This document shows positions 54,401-60,775 of a DNA stretch of 64,000 nt, piece after piece. Positions within the stretch are counted from its first letter, which is position 1. The number at the start of each line of letters is the position of its first letter. Under the pieces are notes generated by a model. That model was not told the DNA's origin and searched no databases. It was given only the letters and a program-made list of their open reading frames with translations. The translations under genes and the position numbers were made by a program. The stretch is from Protula sp. h YS-2021 (Eukaryota > Annelida > Polychaeta > Sabellida > Serpulidae), in NCBI GenBank assembly GCA_949752745.1, contig OX457027.1, forward strand, positions 18,370,603 through 18,434,602, read 5' to 3'.

Positions 54401-57358
54401 TTTCAAACCATTTCTTTATTCTTCCTTCTTTTTTTCCCACTTGTTCCTTTAGTACGTACGTTCCAATGTGGCCTTCATAGTCGCTGGACGGGACGTTAAA
54501 CACCTTGCAATGAAAAAAAAACTTTCTACTCTAGCGAATCAAGCGGCCTACGCCAGTGGCACACGGTTAAAAAATGTGCGCCATTTTCCACATGCGGTAC
54601 GCCATATTTTCTCTTCTCACACTTCTGGCCAGTTGTGTTCGTAACCTCTGAAACAAACATTCACTCACAGCGCCACCGTGTGTCCCGCGGTTGAACGGAC
54701 CAACTGATCGTTCAGTCCAGCCCTGTGATAAACAAGCGCATTTTGGACTTTTGTATGGAATTTTTGTCGCACTTGCGGAAGAACCGCTACGCCATCTGTG
54801 GAAGTAATGCGCCACTACGGCCCACAAACAACATTTTTGTGCAGCGTGGCGCACGCCGGAATTTTCCCTGATATAGTTTACGTCTCTCTCACGACCCGAC
54901 TGCCTTCAGATTTTAATATAAGGCACCCCTTTGACCACAATGTGCTTGATGTACGTCATGCTAATCACATGATCGTGTTTCTCATGTTATAATGTATAGA
55001 AAGTGGTAGTTTATTAGTCTCCCGTCGGGGGACTATAGTTTTCGGGTCTGTCTGTCTGTCCATCTGTCGACACCTTTTTTGTTAACACACTCAAGCCTAC
55101 ATTTTTCAACCGATTGTTAAGATATTCTATATATGGGTAGTACTGGAACGAACAAGGATCGGTATTGTAAATGAGCCATGTTGGCCAAGGACATTGGCCC
55201 AGCTGAACTTCACAAATTTTCCCAATCCTTACTCAGTTGAATGAGTTTGTTAACACATTCAAGCCTACATTTCTGGATCGATTGTTGAAATATTTTACAT
55301 ATAGGAAGTATTGGAACCAATAAAGGTCGGTATTGTAAATGAGCCCTGTCGGCCCAGCTGAACTTCAGAAATTTTCACAACCCTTACATACTGGAATGAG
55401 TTTGTCAACACACTCAAGTCTACATTTTTGCATCGATTGATAAGATATCTTAACTATAAGCAGTATTGGAACCAACAAGTGTTGGTATTGTAAATGAGCC
55501 ATGTCGGTCCAAGGACATTGGCCCAGCTGAACTTCACAAATTTTCCCAATCCTTACTCATTTGAATGAATTTGTTAACACACTCAAGCCTACATTTCTGG
55601 ATCGATTGTTGAAATATTTTACATATAGGAAGTATTGGAACCAACAAAAGTTGGTATTGTAAATGAGCCATGTCGGCCCAAGGACATTGGCCCAGCTGAA
55701 CTTCACAAATTTTCCCAATCCTTACTCATTTGAATGAATTTGTTAACACACTCAAGCCTACATTTCTGGATCGATTGTTGAAATATTTTACATATAGGAA
55801 GTATTGGAACCAACAAGGGTTGGTATTGTAAATGAGCCATGTCGGCCCAAGGACATTGGCCCAGCTGAACTTCACAAATTTTCCCAACGCTACTCATTGG
55901 AATGAGTTTGTTAACACACTCAAGCCTACATTTTTCGACCGATTGTTAAGACATTTTATATATGGGTAGTACTGGAACGAACGCCTACAGTTTTCAACCG
56001 ATTGTTAAGACATTTTGTATATGGGTAGTACTGGAACGAACAAGGATGGGTATTGTAAATGAGCCATATCGGCCCAAGGACATTAGCCCAGCTGAACTTC
56101 ACAAATTTTTCCAATCCTTACTCATTTGAATGAGTTTGTTAACACACTCAAGCCTACATTTCTGGATCGATTGTTGAAATATTTTACATATAGGAAGTAT
56201 TGGAACCGACAAAGGTCGTATTGTAAATGAGCCCTATCGGCCCAAGGACATTAGCTCAGCTGAACTTCATAAATTTTCACAACCCTTACATACTGGAATG
56301 AGTTTGTTAACACACTCAAGCCTACGTGAATTTAGTTAAACAAATCAAACACTTCTTAGAATGTTTTATCGCGAGAGTTTTTTGTTCCTTTAAACTTTTA
56401 AAATCGTTAAATTGCACGCCTGCGGGGGATTAGTCATTCTAAAATTTCCTGTCCATCGAGCGTTTTTGTTGCGGGGGACATTAATCAGTTTCACTGATGA
56501 CTTGTCTAATTTCCTTTACACACCCCTTTAAAAAAGTGCTGCGGCTGGATAATTACGAGTTGGCAAATTGTTAAAAAGAATTCCAGAGGCAAGTTGTCAG
56601 TTGTATGAAGTGTGGTTTGAAAATATCAATTTGAAAAGAGTGTGGACACTTTTTGAAATTTATTTAACACTGTATTCGCTTCAGTGCATGCCAGTGAGCT
56701 TCTAAATGTACTTCTCGGTGACATTCAAAAGCGAATTGCAATTGTGTATGAAAATGTAAGTCAGATTCGAGGAGTACGGTTCTGTAGAATTTTAAAAATA
56801 ATTGGTGCGTGGAAATTCGCTGGCTCTCTCCCATACATAAAGTATAATTGCAATTAAAATTTGGATGTAGCTTTAGATGTGAAAGTACTACTGAGAAGGG
56901 CTGAAATTCTGTCATTGCACACTGTAAGTACGGTATCTGAGTGTGGGAGGATTACTGTTATGTTACACAGTATGTTGTGTAACTATGGGGGAAGGAGAGG
57001 GTGGGGGGGGGGGGGTAACACCTGGTGAACCGCTGAACAGGTTAAAACCTCCATCCCTCGAACCCCTCTCCGCAACCCCGCCCGTCATCACCTGTGGTAG
57101 TTAATAAGTCTGTGTGATGTGTTCGAAGGGCGAACAGACTCTGAGATACGATTGCATATAAATTTCAAGAGTATTGTTGAGAGTGTATTACAAAATTACT
57201 TAAAAATAAAAAATGCTTGTATTTTCTATTCAAAGAGCTGTATGTAGTAATCTAATTGTGTATTTTGTTTTTTTTTTTTTCAGAACAAGTTGATGCACTT
57301 TCCCACCTGGATTGACCTGAAAGGACAGGACAGCGTACCGGAAACCGTCCACCACGTG
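26164..57358 (+). CDS. DDX1: DDX1, ATP-dependent DEAD-box RNA helicase with SPRY insert (12 exons, both ends missing)
   Basis: Twelve exons, each flanked by AG and GT, join into one uninterrupted frame of about 451 codons that follows vertebrate DDX1 closely. DDX1 unwinds RNA/RNA and RNA/DNA duplexes and acts in tRNA ligase complexes, 3'-end processing and double-strand break repair. Seen here in order: the N-terminal EMGVMPEI segment; motif [11 protein letters not shown]; the SPRY insert between motifs I and Ia, the family hallmark ([21 protein letters not shown]); motif Ia [14 protein letters not shown]; motif Ib TPGRL; motif II DEAD, split between two exons; motif III SAT; then [10 protein letters not shown]. 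Motifs IV-VI and the C-terminus lie beyond 64000. The initiator and first few codons (one base of a Glu codon precedes 26164) lie upstream. Introns grow from under 1 kb at the 5' end to 11.6 and 11.8 kb. Confidence 0.97.
26480..26668. repeat. Short-period minisatellite in DDX1 intron
   Basis: About a dozen ~14-16 bp units of AGATTAACATTTGGA / AAATTAACGTTTAGA ending directly at the acceptor of the 26672 exon. The array overlaps the expected branch-point and polypyrimidine area. Confidence 0.85.
26672..26735 (+). CDS. DDX1: DDX1 exon (probable exon 3), Q-motif region
   Basis: Acceptor TTTTTACAG, donor GTACGG. Encodes [21 protein letters not shown], the Q-motif-like segment (PTDIQ) before the nucleotide-binding loop. 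Length 64 nt; phase 2 in, phase 0 out. Confidence 0.95.
27125..27154 (+). CDS. DDX1: DDX1 exon (probable exon 4), motif I micro-exon
   Basis: A 30-nt exon encoding exactly [10 protein letters not shown], the Walker A/motif I that binds ATP phosphates. Acceptor CCGTAG, donor GTAATT; phase 0 on both sides. Confidence 0.95.
27821..27992 (+). CDS. DDX1: DDX1 exon (probable exon 5)
   Basis: Acceptor TGATTTCAG, donor GTAATC. Encodes [20 protein letters not shown], followed by a GC-rich Gly/Ala/Glu/Arg linker not conserved in the family, then [11 protein letters not shown]. The linker codons (27885-27935) have a composition unlike the rest of the gene. Confidence 0.95.
28329..28418 (+). CDS. DDX1: DDX1 exon (probable exon 6), start of SPRY
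   Basis: Acceptor TATTTCAG, donor GTAGGC. Encodes [20 protein letters not shown] and a Gly/Arg-rich end, matching the entry strand of the SPRY domain. Confidence 0.95.
28856..29016 (+). CDS. DDX1: DDX1 exon (probable exon 7), SPRY core
   Basis: Acceptor TTTTACAG, donor GTATCG. Encodes [20 protein letters not shown] and [19 protein letters not shown], the most conserved block of the DDX1 SPRY domain. 161 nt; phase 1 in, 0 out. Confidence 0.97.
29017..31361. other. DDX1 intron with degenerate tandem duplication
   Basis: About 29520-30190 consists of degenerate ~290-bp repeats (AGAAACTTCAAACTTGG, AAATATGCATAT/GTT, GTCAACTTTTGACGGATGTA). A C-run lies near 30215 and a G-run near 30807. No exon seen inside. 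Confidence 0.6.
30808..31020. repeat. Single unit of the GATATATGCGATCGACCG repeat
   Basis: Matches the opening and first unit of 17372-17795, including GATCGACCGCGTGT, CTTGTTAACTCGATAACTTA and GGTATGTAGCTTCTATGGG. Confidence 0.75.
31362..31511 (+). CDS. DDX1: DDX1 exon (probable exon 8), SPRY
   Basis: Acceptor GTTGGCAG, donor GTGACG. Encodes [20 protein letters not shown] and FFPSVCLK, the C-terminal SPRY strands. 50 codons, phase 0. Confidence 0.96.
31512..32954. other. DDX1 introns flanking the 32137-32251 exon
   Basis: Apart from that exon, no gene or clear repeat is seen. C-rich tract near 32777. Confidence 0.5.
32137..32251 (+). CDS. DDX1: DDX1 exon (probable exon 9), SPRY end
   Basis: Acceptor CTTTTACAG, donor GTACAT. 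Encodes [20 protein letters not shown] and VALSNA, closing the SPRY domain. 115 nt, ends one base into a codon. Confidence 0.95.
32955..33157 (+). CDS. DDX1: DDX1 exon (probable exon 10), motif Ia and GG
   Basis: Acceptor AAAAACAG, donor GTGAGC. After a Ser/Ala/Pro-rich linker it encodes [20 protein letters not shown] (motif Ia) and [13 protein letters not shown]. 203 nt, ends in phase 0. Confidence 0.96.
33366..33453. repeat. (AT)n microsatellite, about 44 units
   Basis: Uninterrupted AT dinucleotides in the 511-bp intron between the 32955 and 33669 exons. It ends about 215 bp before the acceptor. Confidence 0.97.
33669..33767 (+). CDS. DDX1: DDX1 exon (probable exon 11), motif Ib and first part of DEAD
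   Basis: Acceptor GTTGCAG, donor GTATGT. Encodes [20 protein letters not shown] ... FFVLDEA; the final Asp of DEAD is the first codon of the next exon 11.6 kb away. Confidence 0.97.
34086..34697. repeat. 16-bp GC-rich minisatellite
   Basis: About 38 units of GGGTGCAGGGTGATGC with variants (GGCTCGTGC, GGCTGGTGC, GGCGGGTGC) in the large DDX1 intron. The period is not a multiple of 3, so the long open frames on both strands are artefacts of the array. Confidence 0.95.
34698..36181. other. DDX1 intron sequence, T/G homopolymer junction
   Basis: No gene seen. A run of about 19 T followed by about 16 G lies at 35311-35346. Confidence 0.6.
36182..36710. mobile_element. Short non-autonomous relative of the CAGTGTTGCCAC element
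   Basis: Left end CAGTGTTGCCACATCATCCT; the right end reversed reads CAGTTTTGCCACGG. The ~530-bp body is T-rich with ATCCTTTTTT/ATACTTTTTT repeats in both subterminal regions, as in 16299-20652. No clear target duplication is seen. Confidence 0.7.
37285..37405 (+). repeat. Poly-G and GGTATTGTCCGGGG-like tract
   Basis: A homopolymer of about 23 G is followed by several short units of G-run plus TATGGTC/TATTGTC. G-quadruplex-prone. Confidence 0.85.
38096..38740. repeat. Hairpin-start repeat with ~200-bp duplicated unit
   Basis: It starts TCTTCCCCTAAGGGAGACA (GC hairpin) and GTCCGTCGGTCTGTCTGTCC, the same architecture as the 16552 and 55015 elements. Two units follow with AGGCT(C/G)A(G)ACGT(C)GCAAGAA and CTGC(A/G)AAGTTTT. 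Probably a further Helentron-like copy. Confidence 0.55.
39755..42292. repeat. 22-bp minisatellite, about 114 units
   Basis: Units CAGTCCTCACAGACGGGGCG-AA with recurrent variants (GAAGAGTCC, CCACACAGAC, CCATAGAC, CTTACACAC, GGGTTATACAGAC). Variants are arranged in higher-order blocks; for example the stretch around 40320-40440 is nearly repeated around 40540-40650. It lies in the 11.6-kb DDX1 intron. Being 22 bp, it opens a long frame on each phase that is not a gene. Confidence 0.97.
42293..43515. other. DDX1 intron, no gene seen
   Basis: Unique-looking AT-rich sequence between two minisatellites. Confidence 0.5.
43516..44345. repeat. 14-bp minisatellite, about 50 units
   Basis: Units ACACGTCCATGACA with variants lacking two bases (CACACGTCCATGA) or carrying CAGTG/GGCCATG. 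It becomes 17-19 bp units (GTACAGCGACATCAC) at the right edge. The Trp/Cys/His/Val-rich frames on the - strand arise from the array. Confidence 0.95.
44690..44750. repeat. Poly-T tract
   Basis: About 55 bases of almost pure T with single G interruptions. Confidence 0.9.
45368..45508 (+). CDS. DDX1: DDX1 exon (probable exon 12), motifs II end and III
   Basis: Acceptor TTAACAG, donor GTAAGC. Starts with the last Asp of DEAD ([20 protein letters not shown]) and ends [15 protein letters not shown], with SAT as motif III, which couples ATP hydrolysis to unwinding. 47 codons, phase 0. The donor region is tandemly amplified downstream. Confidence 0.97.
45496..45678 (+). repeat. Tandem repeat of the exon-intron (5' splice site) junction of DDX1
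   Basis: The last bases of the exon and its donor, AAAATGGCGGTAAGCT, recur about seven times with a 24-29 bp period. Full or near-full matches follow at about 45550-45563 and 45655-45662, and degenerate ones between (GGGCGTTAAGCC, TGGCAGTAAGCG, TTGCGGTAAGCT). Each unit ends in (G)TAAAAA. At least three downstream units keep the exact GCGGTAAGC donor. Confidence 0.85.
45679..48102. other. DDX1 intron, no gene seen
   Basis: Contains a G-run at 45905-45935, an inverted pair CTCAGCTTAGTT / GATTAAGCTGAG around 46218-46342, and a C-rich tract at about 47275-47340. No exon recognised on either strand. Confidence 0.5.
48103..49259. mobile_element. TIR element with GGTTTAA-repeat arms
   Basis: Left end CCAGCCGCAGTATTCACGAA; the right end reversed reads CCTGCCGCCGTATTCGCCAA. 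Each arm (about 48125-48290 and 49070-49245) is built of GGTTTAAACCA / GGGTTAAACC units in inverted arrangement. The interior has a GAGAGA tract near 48755 and a hAT-like end motif (CTTGGATCTGCCACTG) near 48834-48849, pointing to a second nested remnant. No clear target duplication. Confidence 0.7.
49455..49790. repeat. Dispersed repeat R1, copy 2
   Basis: Counterpart of 14750-15125, same orientation, including CTTTTCGGC(T/A)AAA and GCACGAATCCGCTTATAAAC at its right part. Confidence 0.7.
49841..49942. repeat. Small palindromic element
   Basis: CAGGCAAACTGTGAAATT at the left and GGCTTGCCTG at the right are inverted, with further inner palindromes (CAGTTTACAAACTG, CTGAAATTTTCAG, CACTTTGTAAAGTG). 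About 100 bp. Confidence 0.55.
49943..50437. other. DDX1 intron, no gene seen
   Basis: No array, RNA gene or exon recognised. Confidence 0.4.
50737..51452. mobile_element. Mutator-like TIR element with GCGAAAAGCCCCCC arms
   Basis: Left end GGTAAACGGCGTAAAGCCCC; the right end reversed reads GAATCCCGGCGTAAAGCCCC. The arms (about 125 bp each) are repeats of GGCGAAAAGCCCCCC in inverted orientation. A perfect 9-bp duplication CAAATAAAG flanks it (50728-50736 and 51453-51461). The interior is AT-rich and non-coding. Confidence 0.85.
51493..52184. mobile_element. Mutator-like TIR element with GGTCAACTGCCCCCC arms
   Basis: Left end GGTAAACGGTCATCTGCACC; the right end reversed reads GAATCCCGGTCATCTCCCCC. 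The outer 9 bases are the same as those of the neighbour at 50737. The arms consist of GGTCAACTGCCCCCC / GGTCGACGGCCCCCC units. The flanks ATCGGCACG and ATCGGAAGT are only partly alike. The interior (51650-51905) contains ~60-bp GATTGATCTGTTCATCGTCT repeats. Confidence 0.75.
52612..53389. other. DDX1 intron, no gene seen
   Basis: No array, RNA gene or exon recognised. Confidence 0.4.
53390..53995. repeat. 22-bp minisatellite, about 27 units
   Basis: Units GTAGAGAACATATAGAGAAG-AC with variants (ACAC, GATAAC, GGAG, AAAGAGG). It lies in the 11.8-kb DDX1 intron. The Tyr/Val/Leu/Ser-rich frames on the - strand are array artefacts. Confidence 0.95.
54260..54520 (+). mobile_element. SINE-like element, 3' part
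   Basis: A segment with GCAGGAGGCGACAAATCGAA, a T/C-rich stretch, and the tail GTCGCTGGACGGGACGTTAA-ACACC followed by A-run (54480-54523). A diverged fragment of the same body may lie near 44755-44830 (GCAAAAGGCAGCAAATTTCTTC). The tail is of a kind repeatedly seen at the end of mollusc short interspersed repeats; this last point is from general knowledge. Confidence 0.5.
55015..56505. mobile_element. Helentron-like (HINE-type) element with ~185-bp tandem core
   Basis: The start hairpin AGTCTCCCGTCGGGGGACT at 55016-55034 and a GTCTGTCTGTCTGTCC stretch are followed by about six to seven ~185-bp units (GTTAACACACTCAAGCCTAC, GGAAGTATTGGAACCAAC, GAGCCATGTCGGCCCAAGGA). The end is GCGGGGGACATTAATCAGTT ... 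GATGACTTGT. Same family, ends and orientation as 16552-17371, but with more units. Confidence 0.7.
56506..57283. other. DDX1 intron, no gene seen
   Basis: G-run near 57003. The T-rich tract at 57267-57283 serves the acceptor of the next exon. Confidence 0.5.
57284..57358 (+). CDS. DDX1: DDX1 exon (probable exon 13)
   Basis: A long T-tract and CAG form the acceptor; donor GTTTGT. Encodes [20 protein letters not shown] and TVHHV, the linker between the two RecA domains. No following exon is recognised up to 64000. Confidence 0.95.
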
Positions 57359-58090
57359 GTTTGTTTACAAAGCTCTACAGTAAACAAAAAAAAATCGATA
57401 TGATTTCACTTCTGCAGTCGTTCTGATCACGCAATCAACCAAATCGAACTGTGCGCAACAAACGCGCCTCTTTTCTGTAGCATTTTTTTCGGTCTCTCCA
57501 GGTGTTGGTCTCCGTGACCGAGATTTTATAGAAAATCATAGGTACAATAGGTATGATATGACTTTCGGTTGAAGTAATCGAATGCGATTCCCACCCCTAT
57601 AAATTACAGTCGGTGCGGTCTCTGACCCGGGGCGTCGAGTGCACCCACAAAGCTTCAGTTAGAATGAAAGGAATTTGTGTAAATCAAGAACTTCCTGTGA
57701 TCTGATTGTTCCGCTTTTTTTCCTTTAATGAACTCAAAAGTGTTACGGCCGCGTTTTATTAAAGAAAATCATTTATCACTTAATTTCCTACGTCAAGAAA
57801 GCTTTCAAGCTTAAGAAAAAAAAGGGGACGACTTACTTTGACTCTGTCCAAACAATTCAAACTTGATGTAGAAAAGAAGGCACCGAGATACTGTATACAA
57901 GTTGTCGGTGTAATTCAATAAGAGTAGATTGCCCTCTGAAACCTTTGACTGCCTTAATCCAATTTACTTTGCTTTTCACTTTCATTTTCTTCCGATACAA
58001 GCAAAAGTAATGTTATTGTGCAGTTTTTAGTGTGGAGAGTGATACTGGTATTAAAAAGAGTGAAGGGCGAAAAAAAACATGTTGCGGATA
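57359..58090. other. Start of the next DDX1 intron, no gene seen
   Basis: No exon or array recognised. Confidence 0.5.
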
Positions 58091-58605
58091 AAAGTAATCA
58101 CGTGTCAGCGACACATCAGTCAGGAGACTGATCACGTGTCAGCGTCATGACATTCAAGAAAGTGATCACTTGTGAACGTCACGTCAATCAGGCAAGTAAT
58201 GACGTGTCAAGGTCAGAGCAATGAAGAAAGTTATCACGCGTCAACGCCACGTCAATCAGGAAAGTGATCACGTGTCAATGTCACGTCTGTCAGGAAAATG
58301 ATCATGTGTCATCCTCACGTCAATCAAGAAAGTGATCACGTGTCAACGTCACGCCAATCAGGAAAGTAATCACGTGTCAAGGTCAGGTCAATCAAGCAAG
58401 AAATCACGTGTCAAGGCCACGTCAGTCAGGAAAGTGATCATGTGGCAGTGTCACGTCAGTCAGGAAAATGATCATGTGTCATCCTCACGTCAATCAAGAA
58501 AGTGATCAGGTGTCAATGTCACGTCAATCAGGAAAGTAATCAAGTTCAAGGTCAGGGCAATCAAGAAAGTTATCACGTGTCACCGTCAGGTCAGTCAGGA
58601 ACATT
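58091..58605. repeat. ~33-bp minisatellite with CACGTG cores
   Basis: About 15 units of AGTGATCACGTGTCAACGTC-ACGTCAATCAGGA. Most keep ATCACGTG(T), with the CACGTG palindrome within it, and many also keep ACGTCA. Confidence 0.9.
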
Positions 58606-58959
58606 CCCTGCCCTAAATGATGAACGCTGCTTTCCTTTGGCACTACCACTTATCCTTCACTTCAACACGAAAATTGTCAGACGTTTCTCATTTTTTTTTT
58701 TTTTTGCCAGGGAGAAATTTTAGGAGTTAAAAATATAATGCCTGTATTTTTTTTTCTGGAAGAAGTCGCGTTCCTATAAAAATGGCTTAAGATTTTGTGT
58801 AAAATATGTTCCCATTGACTAAAGAACAAAAGTGTCGTTCATGAATAATCTAGCAGTTCTACTTTTTAGACCAGTCGACCACATCGGGCTGGTCTTACAC
58901 ATCAATAGAGGGGCATCCATCGTCTGCATGTTCTTATGTATGTATATACGTGTATAAAC

Positions 58960-60295
58960 GTTCACTAAAAATGCTTCTCCTCCTTCAGTTTTGGTCAGAT
59001 TCCTCTCAAGTTTTATACGAATGTTCTCTGGGTAAGCCTCTCTATAAAAAGTTTTTTTTTCGATCCGCCAAAAATTAACTAAATGGGGGGGGGGGGGCAT
59101 TTAAAATTTTTCGGTTACCGATTTTCAAAATGCTTCTTCTGCCACACTTTTGATCAGATTTTCTTCAAATTTTGTACGAATATCCTCTAGGTAGGCAGGG
59201 CTGTACCTTAAAGGGCGCGCCTAAGATTTTGGCCATGCACCTAAGAGAAAAAAGTTAGGCGCGCGCTGCGCGCCCAACTTGTTGGCCCATTTAATATGAT
59301 TATAAATGATATTATGATACATTTTTTGGAAAAAATCATCAAAAAGATGTTTCTTGTGAATTTCAAGAGCTGCGAAACAGCCACAGGTTACTCTGCATTT
59401 TACACACCATTAAGCTTATGTATGCCTTTTAGATATTACATAATTCAATCCATGACCTTTCTCTTTATCATAGGAATAGCGTCTTGTTAAGGGATCCTCT
59501 TTTAAGTTTTATTGCGACTCAAAACCCTTATGAAGAATACGACCCACGCGCCTAAGATTTCGCCCACGCGCCTAACTTTTTGAAGCTAGGCGCGCGCGCC
59601 CGCCTAGCTTTTTTCCCCCTAAGGTACAGGCCTGGGTAGGCCTCTTGAAAAATTACTTACTTTGGCGATCCGCCAAAATTGGCCAAATGGAGAGCATTTT
59701 TTAATTTTTTCATGTCTATTTTTAAAAATGCTTCTTCTCCCACAATTTTGATCGGATTCCTTTCCAGTTTAGTACAGTTGTTCTCTAGATAGGCCTCTCT
59801 TGAAATTTTCTTGGCGATCCGCCAAAAATTGGCCAAATGGGGGACAATTTTTAATTTTTTGGTGTCTAATTTGGTGTTTTCTTCCACAATTTTGATCAAA
59901 TTCCTTGCCCATTTTATACAATTTTTCTCCAATTAGGCCTCTCTTGAAAAGTTACTCTTTTTTTGGCGATCGTCAAAAATTGGCCAAACGGGGGCATTTA
60001 TAATTTTTTGGTTGCCAATTTTCAAAATGCTTTTTCTTGAACAATTTTGATAAGATTTTCTTTAACTTTTCACGAATTTTCTGTAGGTAGGACTTTCTTG
60101 AAATCTTATTTTTTTGGTGACCCGCCAAAAATGGGCTAAACAGGGGGCATTTTTTAATTTATTGGCGTTTAATTTTGAAAATGCTTCTTCTCCCACAGTT
60201 CTGATTGAATTCCTTTGCAATTTTGTGCGACTCTTCTCCAGTTAGGCCCCTCTTGAAAAGTTACTTTTTTGGGGAATCCGCCAAAAATTAGAAGT
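58960..60295. repeat. ~155-bp tandem repeat, GATCCGCCAAAAATTGGCC family
   Basis: About six diverged units with AAAATGCTTCTTCTCCCACA, TTTTGATC(A/G)GATT, GGCCTCTCTTGAAA and GATCCGCCAAAAATTGGCCA. Probably the tandem core of another Helentron-like element. One unit is split by the MITE at 59196-59634. Related cores are at 22370-22690 and about 61430-62700. Confidence 0.75.
59196..59634. mobile_element. hAT-like MITE, 439 bp
   Basis: Ends CAGGGCTGTACCTTAAAGGG and, reversed, CAGGCCTGTACCTTAGGGGG, flanked by perfect GGTAGG duplications (59190-59195 and 59635-59640). The arms contain GCGCGCCTAA / TTAGGCGCGCG repeats. It interrupts a tandem unit that resumes after it. Confidence 0.87.
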
Positions 60296-60775
60296 TGAAT
60301 AAACATGCGCATTGGTCCGAAATGCGGGCCGCGCATCGACGCAAGTTAAATAAATATGCGCATTGGTTCGAAATGCGAACCGCGCATCGACGCAAGTTAA
60401 ATAAACATGCGCACTGGTCTAAAACAAGAACTGCGCATCAACGCAAATTAAATACACATGCGTACTGGTCCGAAAAGGGAAACGCGCATCAACACAAGTT
60501 AATCAAACATGCGCACTGGTCCGAAATGCGAACCGCGCTGCAATGCATGTTAAATGAACATGCGTACTGGTTGGCTTTGCGAACCGCACATCAACGCAAG
60601 CTAAACAAACATCAACACTGGTCCGAAATGCGAACAGAGCATAACGGCAAGTTAAATAAACATACGCATTGGTCCGAAATGGAAACCGCACATGAACGGA
60701 AGTTAAATAAACATGCGCACTGGTCCGCACTGCAAACCCCACAAAATAATATATACAAAAACATTAAAACTTAAG
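60290..60775 (+). repeat. 51-bp minisatellite with open frame
   Basis: About nine units of 51 bp (AAGTTAAATAAACATGCGCA ... GGTCCGAAATGCGAACCGCG). Being 17 codons long, the array keeps one frame open for 159 codons (60295-60774) with the peptide period NKHAHWSEMRTAHQRKL. I see no promoter, splice signal or homologous domain, so it is listed as a repeat. Confidence 0.85.
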
